64,000 nucleotides of DNA from Mycobacterium sp. ITM-2016-00317 (GTDB lineage: Bacteria; Actinomycetota; Actinomycetes; Mycobacteriales; Mycobacteriaceae): the NCBI RefSeq assembly GCF_002968295.1, contig NZ_CP134399.1, forward strand, positions 3,162,001-3,226,000, in the 5' to 3' direction. The position numbers were made by a program, and so were the translations under genes. The notes under the pieces were generated by a model. The model was not told where the DNA came from and ran no database searches. It was given only the letters and a program-made list of their open reading frames with translations. Shown in pieces: positions 17,534 to 26,868 of the stretch (the stretch's first letter is position 1; each line of letters opens with the position of its first letter).

Positions 17534-19042
17534 CGAACCAGCTGCGGATCTCGCGCCGGTTGAGCTTACCGCTGGGCAGGGTGGGGATCCGGTCGCTGCC
17601 GGCGATCAGCCAGCGGGTCGGGACCTTGTAGGACGACAGTGCATCCCGGGTGCGCCGCGCGACCGATTCGACGTCGATGCCGACGCCGGCACCAGCACGG
17701 CACACACCTCTTCGTCGCGCTCGGGATGGTCGGCGCCGACGACCACGCACTGCGCGACGTCGTCGAAGGCCGCGATGACGGCCTCCACCTCGAGCGGTGA
17801 GACGTTCGCCCCCGAGGTCTTGATCAGCTCGCTGGTCCGGCCGACGTAGAACAGCCGCGGGTCGCCGGCGCGGCGGTAGACCCGGTCTCCGGTGTGATAC
17901 CAGCCGTCCTGGTCGAACGTGTCGCTGCGCTCGCGCTTGTTGTAACCGGCCATCACGCCGATGCCGCGGACCAGTAGCTCACCGACCTGCCCGTCCGGCA
18001 CGGGTGCACCGGCCTCGTCGACGATCGCGATCTCGGTGTAAGCGAACCCGCCGGCGGTCTCGGACATGGTGCGGTGCACCGGGAATCCGTCGGGCACATC
18101 GGTCATCGCGATGTCGAGGGGGCCGTCGCGCAGCATGGGTGCGGGGCTGAGGTCCCGGTCGGCGAAGCTCGGGTGCTCCCGCAGTCGCTGGGTGAACGCC
18201 GGCCACCCCACCAGGCCGGTCGCCCGCTCGTTCTCGGCGAGGTCCAGGGCGGTCTCGGGGTCCAGCTTGGGCAGCACCAGCAGGGTCACGGGTTCGTGCA
18301 GCGCGCCGGTCGCCGCGAGCACTCCGCCGATCCAGAAGAACGGCATCGCCGACAGGATCACCGGGTCGGCGGCCGACCCGGTGACGGCGCGGATCGCGGC
18401 GGGCCACGTCGAGGTCTGGCGTGCGAGGGTGCCGTGGGTGTGCAGGACACCCTTGGGGTCGGCCGTCGAACCCGAGGTGTGCACCATGATCGCAAGGTCT
18501 GCCGGATGCACCTCGGCTTCGGCGGCCTGCTGGATCGCCGGCGGCACGGCGTCGGCGTCGTCGACGGTGCTCACCCACGGATGATCGGCGCCTTCGGTGA
18601 ACACGATGCGGCGCAGAAACGGCGCTTCGCTCAACGTGATTCGTGGGCCGCGCTGGTCGCCCAGGCCGGGCAGTGCCTCGCGCAGTCGGTCGGCGACGTC
18701 GATGTCGAGCACCCGGGGCGGCGCGATCAGCATCGCGACGTCGGCCAACCGCAGCACCTTGGCGAGTTCGAGCGGGCGGTACATCGTGCTCAGCGGGACC
18801 GCGACGGCTCCGATCCGCGACACCGCCAACCACCAGCTCACCCACTGGGCGCTGTTGGGCATGAACAACCCGACCCGGGTGCCCTTGCCCGCCCCCTGCC
18901 CGAGCAGCCAGCGCGCGAGTCGGGCCGATTGCCGGTCCGCGTCGGCGTAGGTGAGCCGCTCGGTCGGGCTGACCACGTAACTGCGGTCGCCGTAGGCACG
19001 TGCGGCGGCGGTCAGGAGGGCCGGAACGGTCAGTGCATCCAC
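17505..19042 (-). pseudogene. Acyl-CoA synthetase (FadD/ANL family), frameshifted near 17690
   Basis: Encodes an ATP-dependent acyl-CoA ligase. The N-terminal frame from the GTG at 19042 (GGAGGA upstream) runs through the P-loop HTSGSTADPKG, the TGDRVYRR motif and the hinge YVGRTSELIKTSGANVSPLEVE. Near 17690 the homology moves to another frame that supplies the missing C-terminus: DALSSYKVPTRWLI and the catalytic-lysine end LPSGKLNRREIRSWF. The 1538-base span is one short of a multiple of three, so one base has been lost around the CTGGTGCCGGCG codons. Without repair the protein lacks its adenylation lysine. It may be a true pseudogene or a sequence error. Confidence 0.85.
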
Positions 19043-19105
19043 GTGTCGATCTCCTCCAATGGCTGTCGGGCACCGGGGCTCGGCTCCGGTGGCAGGATCG
19101 CATGT

Positions 19106-19618
19106 GTGACCGGGGACCCGCGCGCGACACCGCCGATGAACACCGACGAGCGCACGACGCTGGAGGCGTGGCTGGACTTCCAGCGGGACACGCTGCTGCT
19201 CAAGTGCGACGGATTGTCCGAATCGCAGCTTCGGCTGGCCTCGGTGCCGCCGTCGCCGCTGACGCTGCAGGGCCTCGTCCAGCACATGGCCGAGGTCGAG
19301 CGCAACTGGTTCCGGCGCATCCTCGCAGGCGAGCCCGCCCCGCCGATCTACGATCCGGAAGCCGACACCGCCGGCCACGACGGTGGATTCGATCTCGCCG
19401 ACGGCATCACCTTCGATGATGCGGTGGACACCTGGCGGCGTGAGGTCGCCGCCGCCCGCGCCAACAGTGCGGCATGCGCGTTGACCGAGACCCGGCCGTT
19501 CATGGGCACCGAGGTGTCACTGCGCTGGATCTACCTACACATGATCGGGGAGTACGGGCGGCACAACGGGCACGCGGACCTGCTCCGCGAGCGAATCGAC
19601 GGCGCGGTGGGGGTCTGA
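19106..19618 (+). CDS. DinB-family protein (DUF664)
   Basis: A 170-residue four-helix-bundle protein of the DinB/DUF664 family; members bind metal and some are mycothiol-dependent enzymes. It shows TLEAWLDFQRDTLLLKCDGLSESQL, the QHMAEVERNWFRRIL helix, and the metal-ligand region HMIGEYGRHNGHADLLRERIDG. The GTG at 19106 is used; an in-frame ATG at 19136 is an alternative. Divergent from the acyl-CoA synthetase gene. Confidence 0.85.
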   Translation: MTGDPRATPPMNTDERTTLEAWLDFQRDTLLLKCDGLSESQLRLASVPPSPLTLQGLVQHMAEVERNWFRRILAGEPAPPIYDPEADTAGHDGGFDLADGITFDDAVDTWRREVAAARANSAACALTETRPFMGTEVSLRWIYLHMIGEYGRHNGHADLLRERIDGAVGV

Positions 19619-19663
19619 GTGGGAGACTCGACACCGTCCGCCTGACTGGATCCGGGAGGTCGG

Positions 19664-19906
19664 ATGATCGAGCTTCTCGAGGATCTGAAGACGAGCCTGG
19701 GCACGTTCGTGCGGCACCATTCGGCGTTCCGACGCATCGCGATCATCGCGGACCGGGAGTGGATCGCACACACGCTGCACGCAGTCGGCTGGATGGTCCC
19801 TGGCGAACTGAAACTGTTCGGCATATCCGATCTCGAACAGGCGAAGGCCTGGGCGGCCAGGCTGACCTCAGCGGAATCAGCCTGCCCGCCGGAGAACTGC
19901 ACGTAG
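19664..19906 (+). CDS. Shortened SpoIIAA-like (STAS-related) protein
   Basis: An 80-residue protein with GGGAGG just upstream of the ATG. Residues 6-70 (EDLKTSLGTFVRHHSAFRRIAII, DREWIAHTLHAVGWMVPGE, FGISDLEQAKAWA) resemble the C-terminal half of SpoIIAA-like proteins, usually about 120 residues long. The first five residues MIELL resemble the normal N-terminus of that family, so the copy looks as though about 50-60 internal residues were removed in frame. There is no room upstream for the missing part in another frame, so this is not a frameshift. It may be a degraded gene or a compact variant. Confidence 0.55.
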   Translation: MIELLEDLKTSLGTFVRHHSAFRRIAIIADREWIAHTLHAVGWMVPGELKLFGISDLEQAKAWAARLTSAESACPPENCT

Positions 19907-19915
19907 GGTCCCGGC

Positions 19916-20296
19916 ATGACCGCAGACCGTGCAGCCCTGGTGGCCGGTGGCATCCGGCTGGCGTCGGGGATCTCGTTTCTCGTCGACCCGCTTCGCGCGA
20001 ACAGGTTGTGGGGCGATCCCGACGAGCCGCCGCCGTCGGCCAGGTTACTGCTCCGCTCGATGGGGTACCGGGACGCGCTGATCGGCGGAATGCTGATCGC
20101 GGCCGGCCTGCGGGGGCAGGACACCCGCGGGTGGTTTCTGGCCTCCGGCGGCGCCGACGCATCCGACCTGCTCGGCGGGATGAGCGTGCACGACCAGATG
20201 CGGCCGGCGCAGAAACTCATCGGTCTCGGCGGCGCGGTCCTCGGCATCGGTGTCGGCATGTGGGGTGCCACTCGGCGCCCCGTCCGGGCGTCCTGA
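19916..20296 (+). CDS. Small membrane protein, family not recognised
   Basis: A 126-residue protein with two or three hydrophobic stretches: near the N-terminus (ALVAGGIRLASGISFLVD), in the middle (ALIGGMLIAAGL) and near the C-terminus (LIGLGGAVLGIGVGMWGA). Small actinobacterial membrane proteins of this size and layout are common, but I cannot name a function. It follows the SpoIIAA-like gene by 9 bases on the same strand and converges with a methyltransferase gene. Confidence 0.7.
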   Translation: MTADRAALVAGGIRLASGISFLVDPLRANRLWGDPDEPPPSARLLLRSMGYRDALIGGMLIAAGLRGQDTRGWFLASGGADASDLLGGMSVHDQMRPAQKLIGLGGAVLGIGVGMWGATRRPVRAS

Positions 20297-20303
20297 CCCG
20301 GCG

Positions 20304-20852
20304 CTAGCGTCGACGGGCCAACAGCCACGCCTCGCCGTGTTCTTCGCCGTGCGCAATCGTCTCGAGAGCAGCGAACGCGGTGAACAGTTCGCCTGCACCG
20401 GCCCGAAACCGCCCGGGAGTCGCTCCGACCTCGCTGAGCGCGCTGATGGCGAGTATCCCGCCGACGGCCAACCGGTCGATGATCGACGCGTCGAGCCGAG
20501 CGTCGCGGAACTTGTTGCACAGCAGCACGTCCGCCGCGTCCCCCGCGGGCAGGCCGGTGTCGAGGTCGACGATGTCGAACCGGCAGCGCGCTGCCTGTCC
20601 GCATTTCTCTGCGAGCCCGCGCGCCTGGGCGATCGCCACGGCCGACGCGTCACACGCCCAGACCCGCAGCCCGCGCCGGGCCAGCCATACGCTGGCCGCC
20701 CCCGCTCCGCAGGCCAGTTCCACGGCGTGGCCACGGGTGGGGAAGAGGTCGGCGAAAGGCTGGAAACACGCGGGCAGACCGACCTCGTCGGCGGTGAGCG
20801 GACCGTGCTCGCGGTAGCGGCGGTTCCACCGGGCCGCGTCCTGTTCGGTCAC
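20304..20852 (-). CDS. Class I SAM-dependent methyltransferase
   Basis: A 182-residue methyltransferase. The SAM-binding motif I is AVELACGAGAASVWLARRG near residues 44-62, followed by the acidic ribose contact in VWACDASAVAIAQA. The N-terminal ARWNRRYREHG is typical of the TehB-like group. Substrate unknown. Confidence 0.85.
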   Translation of the reverse strand: MTEQDAARWNRRYREHGPLTADEVGLPACFQPFADLFPTRGHAVELACGAGAASVWLARRGLRVWACDASAVAIAQARGLAEKCGQAARCRFDIVDLDTGLPAGDAADVLLCNKFRDARLDASIIDRLAVGGILAISALSEVGATPGRFRAGAGELFTAFAALETIAHGEEHGEAWLLARRR

Positions 20853-20879
20853 GAGAACACAGGCTACGTGCGGATGTGG

Positions 20880-21224
20880 TCAGCGGTGGGCACGCACGCT
20901 GATCCGGATGGGGCCCCGCCAATCCTGTTCGGGGTTCAGCACTCTGCCGCGCTGGCTGATCTCTACGGCGCCACAGCGCGCCAGCTCGCGCGCGAGGTCG
21001 CGGGCATCGGCCATCAGCTCGCGCCAGTCCTGGCCGCCGACGGCGCGCGTGGCGTCGGACGGACAGGTACTGCTGTCCGGCCCCCGGTGGGCGGCAAGGG
21101 CGAGGATCGCGCCCCGCAGCCGCTCCGTGATCGGGGCGTCAGACAGCGCGCGTCGAGCCTCCTCGGACCCCGGCCCGTCCCCGTCCGCGATCCGCGCCAG
21201 CTCTGCACCTCGGGGCTCGGTCAT
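20880..21224 (-). CDS. DUF3253 protein
   Basis: A 114-residue protein resembling the DUF3253 family, a small predicted winged-helix domain: LRGAILALAAHRGPDSSTCPSDATRAVGGQDWRELM, then the strand-turn AVEISQRGRVLNPEQDWRGPIRI. The ATG at 21224 is the first start that excludes unrelated upstream sequence. It lies upstream of the methyltransferase gene on the same strand. Confidence 0.72.
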   Translation of the reverse strand: MTEPRGAELARIADGDGPGSEEARRALSDAPITERLRGAILALAAHRGPDSSTCPSDATRAVGGQDWRELMADARDLARELARCGAVEISQRGRVLNPEQDWRGPIRISVRAHR

Positions 21225-21381
21225 CACCCTCAGTGTGCCCTGGACCCACCGCACCACACACCCACGTAACGCGCACGGCCCGGGGTTGTCGCAACTGATG
21301 TGTTTACCGTCCCCAGTTTGCGGATAGAGATTTCCTGTTCGCAAAGACTGCGGGTCGACACCCGGGATTGGAGTGCTCACG

Positions 21382-21648
21382 ATGAAGTTGAACCACGTCC
21401 TTGCCAGCGCCGCCGTGTTCGGCGGACTCGCCGTCGGGGCGGTGGGGGTCGCCTCCACGGCCGCCGCTCAGCCGGGCTGGACACCGCCGCCGGTTCCGCC
21501 CGCCGGGCCCGAGGTCGGTCAGGCGCCTGCCGGGGCGCCGCCGAAGCCGGTCGACCCGCTGTGGGCCAACGGCCAGCCGCAGGTCTGGGACGAGGGCTGG
21601 CAGCACTGGGGCGTGTGGCTCAACGGCGTCTTCGTGCCCACCTACTGA
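21382..21648 (+). CDS. Small secreted Pro-rich protein
   Basis: An 88-residue exported protein with a clear signal peptide (NHVLASAAVFGGLAVGAVGVASTAAAQ). The mature part of about 55 residues is rich in Pro, Gly and Trp (WTPPPVPPAGPE, DEGWQHWGVWLNG). Proteins of this type are abundant in mycobacteria without known function. A strong terminator hairpin follows. Confidence 0.72.
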   Translation: MKLNHVLASAAVFGGLAVGAVGVASTAAAQPGWTPPPVPPAGPEVGQAPAGAPPKPVDPLWANGQPQVWDEGWQHWGVWLNGVFVPTY

Positions 21649-21658
21649 TCAGGCAGCC

Positions 21659-21694
21659 GCGGCCCCCGCAGACCCACGGTGCTGCGGGGGCCGC
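21659..21694. terminator. Strong hairpin between convergent genes
   Basis: A perfect 13-bp stem (GCGGCCCCCGCAG at 21659-21671 and its complement at 21682-21694) with a 10-base loop lies in the 72-base gap between two convergent genes. It probably ends both transcripts. No long T-run follows, as usual in actinobacteria. Confidence 0.8.
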
Positions 21695-21720
21695 GCCGCT
21701 TTCACGGTTCCGCCCGGGAC

Positions 21721-22683
<963 letters not shown>

Positions 22684-22856
22684 TTACCGCCGTCCTCTCG
22701 GCGCCCGGAGGCGCGCGTGCCTGGTCGAGCACGGCCGTGCCGGCCACTTCTTCGCCCGCACCGCGTGTACCCGCTCCGGATACTTCGTCATGTGACGATT
22801 TGACGTTACGTCCGTGCCGTTTTGGCGGGCGAGATGCGGGAACTAGCCTCGTAGTG

Positions 22857-24488
22857 GTGAGCCGGAGTCGTCCCAGAGTGTTGATCATCGGTGGAGGGTT
22901 CGGCGGTTTGTTCTGCGCCCGCCGGCTGGCCCGGAGCGCGGTGGACGTCACCGTGCTCGATCGTTCGGCCGGTCACCTGTTCCAGCCGCTGCTCTATCAG
23001 TGCGCGACCGGGACGCTGAGCATCGCGCACATCAGCCGCCCGCTGCGCGAGCAGTTCGCCCGCAACCCCAACATCCGGACACTGCTCGGCAAAGCGGTCG
23101 AGGTCGACCCCGACCGCCGGGTGGTGACCGCGATGCGGCCGGACGAGACCACGTTCACGCTGGAGTACGACGTGCTCGTCGTCGCGTCGGGTATGCAGCA
23201 GTCCTACTTCGGGAAGAGTCATTTCGCTGAGTGGGCGCCCGGGATGAAGACCCTCGACGACGCGCTGGGCATCCGGCAGCGGATCTTCACCGCCTTCGAG
23301 ATCGCCGAGACCCTCCCGCCTGGGCCTGAGCGGGACGCTTGGCTGACATTCGCCGTCGCCGGCGGGGGGCCGACCGGTGTCGAACTGGCCGGCCAGATCC
23401 GGGAAATGGCGACCAGGACACTGGCCCACGAGTTCCACAGCATCGAGCCGGAGGAAGCTCGCGTGCTGCTGTTCGACGGTGGGGACCGGGTGCTGAAGAG
23501 TTTCGCCCCGGACCTTTCTCAAAGCGCCGCGCAGACCCTGCAGAAGCTCGGCGTCGAGATACGTCTCGGCGTCCATGTCACCGACGTGCGCCGGGACGGC
23601 GTCACCGTCACGCCGAAATCGGGAGCGGCCGAGGAGTGTTACGCAACGCGCACCGTCTTCTGGACCGCCGGGGTCGAGGCGGTCCCGTTCGCCCGTCATC
23701 TCGCGCAGGTGTGTGGGGTGGAGACCGACCGGGCGGGGCGACTGGCCGTCGAACCCGATCTGTCCCTGCCCGGACATCCCGAGATCTTCGTCGTCGGCGA
23801 TCTGGTCGGCCGCGATGATCTGCCAGGCGTCGCCGAGAACGCGATGCAGGGCGGTCTGCACGCCGCCGCCTGCATCCGCCGCGACCTCGCCGGCCGACCC
23901 CGCCGCAGATACACCTACCGCAATCTGGGTTCGGCGGCCTACATCAGCCGTGGCAATGCGCTGCTCCAGGTCGGGCCGGTGAGACTGTCCGGGTTCGTGG
24001 GCTGGATCGCATGGGGTCTGCTGCACATCGCCTTCCTCACCGGCATGCGCAACCGGATCAGCACCGTGGCAACGTGGTTGGCCACCATCGCACGCTCCAG
24101 CCGCTATCACCGGGCGTTCATGCTGGGAAGTGCCAGCACCCCGGAACACCGCTACACGTGGTCCAGCCGCGAGGACCTGCCGACACCGCAGCCCCACCGG
24201 GGTTCGACCAACGGGATACCGGGAATACGGGGCGGCATGACCATCTCCCCGGAGGACGTACGACGGCTCCTCGACTCCGACGAAGGTGCCCGGCTGGTGC
24301 TGATCGAAGGCCGCGCCGAAGTCATCACCGATGAAGAGAAGGACAGCGACACCTACCGCGGCGCGCTCGAGGTGATCACCCGGCAGGAACTGCTCGACCG
24401 CATCGGCGGGGACGGCGACCTCAGCGACGACCGGGTGGCCGCGCAGGCCGCCTCGCTGGACACCGCGGTCAACGAACTGGGCGGCTAG
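22857..24488 (+). CDS. ndh: Type II NADH dehydrogenase with C-terminal extension
   Basis: A 543-residue flavoprotein that passes electrons from NADH to menaquinone at the inner face of the membrane without proton pumping. FAD-binding LIIGGGFGGLFCARRLA starts near residue 9, the second dinucleotide site FAVAGGGPTGVELAG lies near residue 166, and VVGDLVG...PGVAENAMQGG is the C-terminal FAD contact. A hydrophobic segment near residues 380-395 helps membrane attachment. The last 83 residues (from MTISPEDVRRLL at 24238) are acidic and look like a separate small protein fused in frame or translated from an internal start. The start is one of two tandem GTGs (22854, 22857). Confidence 0.88.
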   Translation: MSRSRPRVLIIGGGFGGLFCARRLARSAVDVTVLDRSAGHLFQPLLYQCATGTLSIAHISRPLREQFARNPNIRTLLGKAVEVDPDRRVVTAMRPDETTFTLEYDVLVVASGMQQSYFGKSHFAEWAPGMKTLDDALGIRQRIFTAFEIAETLPPGPERDAWLTFAVAGGGPTGVELAGQIREMATRTLAHEFHSIEPEEARVLLFDGGDRVLKSFAPDLSQSAAQTLQKLGVEIRLGVHVTDVRRDGVTVTPKSGAAEECYATRTVFWTAGVEAVPFARHLAQVCGVETDRAGRLAVEPDLSLPGHPEIFVVGDLVGRDDLPGVAENAMQGGLHAAACIRRDLAGRPRRRYTYRNLGSAAYISRGNALLQVGPVRLSGFVGWIAWGLLHIAFLTGMRNRISTVATWLATIARSSRYHRAFMLGSASTPEHRYTWSSREDLPTPQPHRGSTNGIPGIRGGMTISPEDVRRLLDSDEGARLVLIEGRAEVITDEEKDSDTYRGALEVITRQELLDRIGGDGDLSDDRVAAQAASLDTAVNELGG

Positions 24489-24499
24489 TCAGCAGCCGG

Positions 24500-24865
24500 T
24501 CAGCCCTGGCCGGAGCGCCACTTGTCGAGTAGTCGGCGGTCCCGCTTGGTCGGCCGACCGGCCCCGCGGTCACGGACCGCGACGGGAATGAGCGGAACCG
24601 CGGGCGGCGGCGGAGTCCGGTCCAGGTAACAGGTCACCGCGTCGGCGGCGCCGACGCGTTTCTGGATGATCCGGGCGACCTCGACGATGCGCGTGTGCTC
24701 GCCGACCCTGGCGCGCACCTCGTCGCCGGGGGAGACGGGGGTGGACGGCTTGGCCTGCCTGCCGTTGACCTTGACCTGCCCACCGCGGCACGCCGACGCG
24801 GCGTCGGGGCGGGTCTTGGTGAGCCGGACCGCCCACAACCAGCGATCCACGCGCGTGGACTCCAT
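24500..24865 (-). CDS. S4-domain RNA-binding protein (Hsp15-like)
   Basis: A 121-residue protein with an S4 RNA-binding domain at its N-terminus: TRVDRWLWAVRLTKTRPDA, CRGGQVKVNGRQAKPSTPVSPGD. The basic C-terminus (GRPTKRDRRLLDKWRSG) is typical of Hsp15-like heat-shock proteins that bind stalled 50S subunits. The ATG at 24865 puts the S4 domain at residue 4. Convergent with ndh. Confidence 0.9.
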   Translation of the reverse strand: MESTRVDRWLWAVRLTKTRPDAASACRGGQVKVNGRQAKPSTPVSPGDEVRARVGEHTRIVEVARIIQKRVGAADAVTCYLDRTPPPPAVPLIPVAVRDRGAGRPTKRDRRLLDKWRSGQG

Positions 24866-24892
24866 GGGTCCATCTTGGACCACGACGCGGTG

Positions 24893-25807
24893 TCAGCCGA
24901 CCTCGACCGGGACGGCCATCTCCCGGCCGCCGGCACGTGCGGCGCCGGTGCCCGCGGCGACCACCGCGATGATGCCGAGCACGCCCACCGGGCCGGGATT
25001 CTGGTCCAGAAGCAGGTATCCGACCAGCAGCGCGAAGGCGGGTTCGAGGCTCATCAAGATGCCGAACGCGGCGGTGGTCAGTCTGCGCAGTGCCAGCAGC
25101 TCCAGCACGTAGGGCAGCACCGGCAGCAGCAGCGCCATCCCGAGACCGATGAGCAGCACCTCCGGGGTCAGCTTCGAGAACGCGGAGCTGTCGACGAAGA
25201 AACTGGCCACCACGCCGGCGATCGGCATCGACACAGCCAGTCCGTTGACTCCAGCGACCTCGTCGCCGACCCGCTGCGTGAGCAGGATGTAGAGCGCCCA
25301 GCAGACGCCGGCCGCGATCGCCAGCAGCGCACCCCTGGGATCGATGCCGCCGCTGAAGGGTTCACTGAGCAGCACCACACCGAGCGCGGCCAGCGCCGGC
25401 CACAGAAACCGGTGCCTGCCGCGGCCGTGCATGATCGCCAGCGCCAGCGGCCCCAGGAACTCCAGCGCGGTGGCGGTGCCCAGCGCCAGTCGGTCCAGCG
25501 AAGCCATGAAGAACAGCGTGATCGCCGCGGTGACACAGCCGAGCACGATGCACATCCCGAATGTGCGCCAGGTGAACGCGGACGGACGGGGCCGCACCAC
25601 CACCAGGAGCAGGATGCCGGCCAGCGAGAGCCGCAGCCATGCGGTGCCGTCGGAGCCGATATGATCGATCAGTCCGATCGCGACGACCAGACCCAGTTGG
25701 ATCGAGATCTGGGCCGCGATGGCCATCAGCACACCGGTGCGGGCGGGATCGGAATTCACCTCTGCATTGGACGGCACGAACCGGCGCCGCGCGTACCCGG
25801 TCGGCAA
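24893..25807 (-). CDS. EamA/RhtA-type drug-metabolite transporter
   Basis: About 300 residues with ten hydrophobic segments in two EamA halves. Typical stretches are WLRLSLAGILLL, SLDRLALGTATALEFLGPLALA and, in the second half, LLALRRLTTAAFGILMSLEPAFALLVG. The RhtA branch exports amino acids such as threonine and homoserine. The frame opens at a TTG (25807); GTG codons at 25777 and 25759 are possible starts. Transcribed in the same direction as the DJ-1/GlxA cluster upstream. Confidence 0.85.
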   Translation of the reverse strand: MPTGYARRRFVPSNAEVNSDPARTGVLMAIAAQISIQLGLVVAIGLIDHIGSDGTAWLRLSLAGILLLVVVRPRPSAFTWRTFGMCIVLGCVTAAITLFFMASLDRLALGTATALEFLGPLALAIMHGRGRHRFLWPALAALGVVLLSEPFSGGIDPRGALLAIAAGVCWALYILLTQRVGDEVAGVNGLAVSMPIAGVVASFFVDSSAFSKLTPEVLLIGLGMALLLPVLPYVLELLALRRLTTAAFGILMSLEPAFALLVGYLLLDQNPGPVGVLGIIAVVAAGTGAARAGGREMAVPVEVG

Positions 25808-25833
25808 ACTGATTCCGTGTTGAGATAAACCCG

Positions 25834-26133
25834 TCAGCGGCGGCGGATCCCGGTGACTGCCGAGGGTGGCAACCGTCCGGCGCGGCTGTGACCGCTGAGC
25901 CGGTCCCCATCGACGGACACCTCGAACTCCAGCCGCAGCCGCATCGGTCTGGTCACCGTCTGCCGCCAGGTCACCCGGCCTTCGTCCGCGACGATGTCGG
26001 TGAGCGGCACCGTCTCCCGTTGGCCGGTGGCCGTGCCGCTGAGCATCCCGTCGCGCTCGACGAACGAGTAGACGATCTTCAGCGAGCCGATCGGAGTCTT
26101 GATCGCGACGTCCCAGTCACCCGCGATGGCCAT
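25834..26133 (-). CDS. Small conserved protein, beta-rich, family not recognised
   Basis: A 99-residue protein: IAGDWDVAIKTPIGSLKIVYSF, then GTATGQRETVPLTDIVADEGRVTWRQTVTRPMRLRLEFEVSVDGD. The alternating hydrophobic pattern suggests a small beta-barrel or lipocalin-like fold. A GTG two codons upstream forms a GTGA overlap with the stop of the DJ-1 gene, so coupled translation from that codon (26139) is possible. Function unknown. Confidence 0.65.
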   Translation of the reverse strand: MAIAGDWDVAIKTPIGSLKIVYSFVERDGMLSGTATGQRETVPLTDIVADEGRVTWRQTVTRPMRLRLEFEVSVDGDRLSGHSRAGRLPPSAVTGIRRR

Positions 26134-26135
26134 CG

Positions 26136-26786
26136 TCACCACGCTTGCGGCTCGCGGCCGCCGGCGGTCCAGACCGTGCCGCGGCGCTCGAAGGCAAACA
26201 TCTGCTCCACGGCCAGCGCGATGTGCGGGCCGTATGTGCGCTCCAGAAGGTGCAGCGCGAGATCCAGTCCGGAGGTCACACCCCCGGCAGTGACGAGGTC
26301 GCCGTCGTCGACGACCCGGGCCGCCACCGGGACCGCGCCGGCGGCTTCCAGCATCTCGACACCGAGGTGGTGGGTGTTTGCCAGGCCCTCGAGCAGACCC
26401 GCCATCGCCAGCGCCAGCGACCCGCCGCACACCGTCGCGACCGTCACCTCGGGGTTGGCCAGCGCCGCCCGTATCAGCGGCACGGCCGCGGTCTCGCCGA
26501 ACCGTGCCAGCAGGACGGGGATCGTGTCGATCTCGTCCGGGTCTCCCGCCAACGGGCCGCTGGCCCCGGGGACGATCACGTAGCCGGGCTTGGCCGGGTC
26601 CAGACCGGCGGTGGCCCGCAGTGTCAGACCGCGGGAGCCGCTGACGACCGTGCGGGGCCCCTCCGCGGTGACCAGTTCGACGTCGAGTTCACCCCCGACA
26701 TAGTCGCTGCCCGCGACCAGGACCTCGTACGGGGCGATGACGTCGAGCGGGTCGAACCCGTCGAACAGAACGATTTGTGCGTGCAT
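26136..26786 (-). CDS. DJ-1/PfpI-family protein
   Basis: A 216-residue protein with the class I glutamine amidotransferase-like fold. The nucleophile elbow is VATVCGGSLALA, preceded by VIVPGASGPL, with the acidic contact in an N-terminal FDGFDPLDVIAPYEVL segment. This subgroup includes isonitrile hydratase-like enzymes. It lies 82 bases downstream of a GlxA-type regulator and is followed by a small protein gene with overlapping stop/start codons. Confidence 0.85.
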   Translation of the reverse strand: MHAQIVLFDGFDPLDVIAPYEVLVAGSDYVGGELDVELVTAEGPRTVVSGSRGLTLRATAGLDPAKPGYVIVPGASGPLAGDPDEIDTIPVLLARFGETAAVPLIRAALANPEVTVATVCGGSLALAMAGLLEGLANTHHLGVEMLEAAGAVPVAARVVDDGDLVTAGGVTSGLDLALHLLERTYGPHIALAVEQMFAFERRGTVWTAGGREPQAW

Positions 26787-26868
26787 GTCCTCATCGTCGG
26801 CGACACCCGGTGGTCTCCGACAGTGGCTGTCGCGCCACGCTCCGCTGTGATCTGGCCACGAAATCGGT

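Noticed and set aside
22806..24197. A 463-codon open frame antisense to ndh
   Set aside because: No domain, and composition typical of antisense to a GC-rich gene; ndh itself is unambiguous.
25834..26430. A 198-codon frame covering the small beta-rich protein and part of the DJ-1 gene
   Set aside because: Only the last 99 codons look like a real protein; the first half is out of frame inside the DJ-1 gene.
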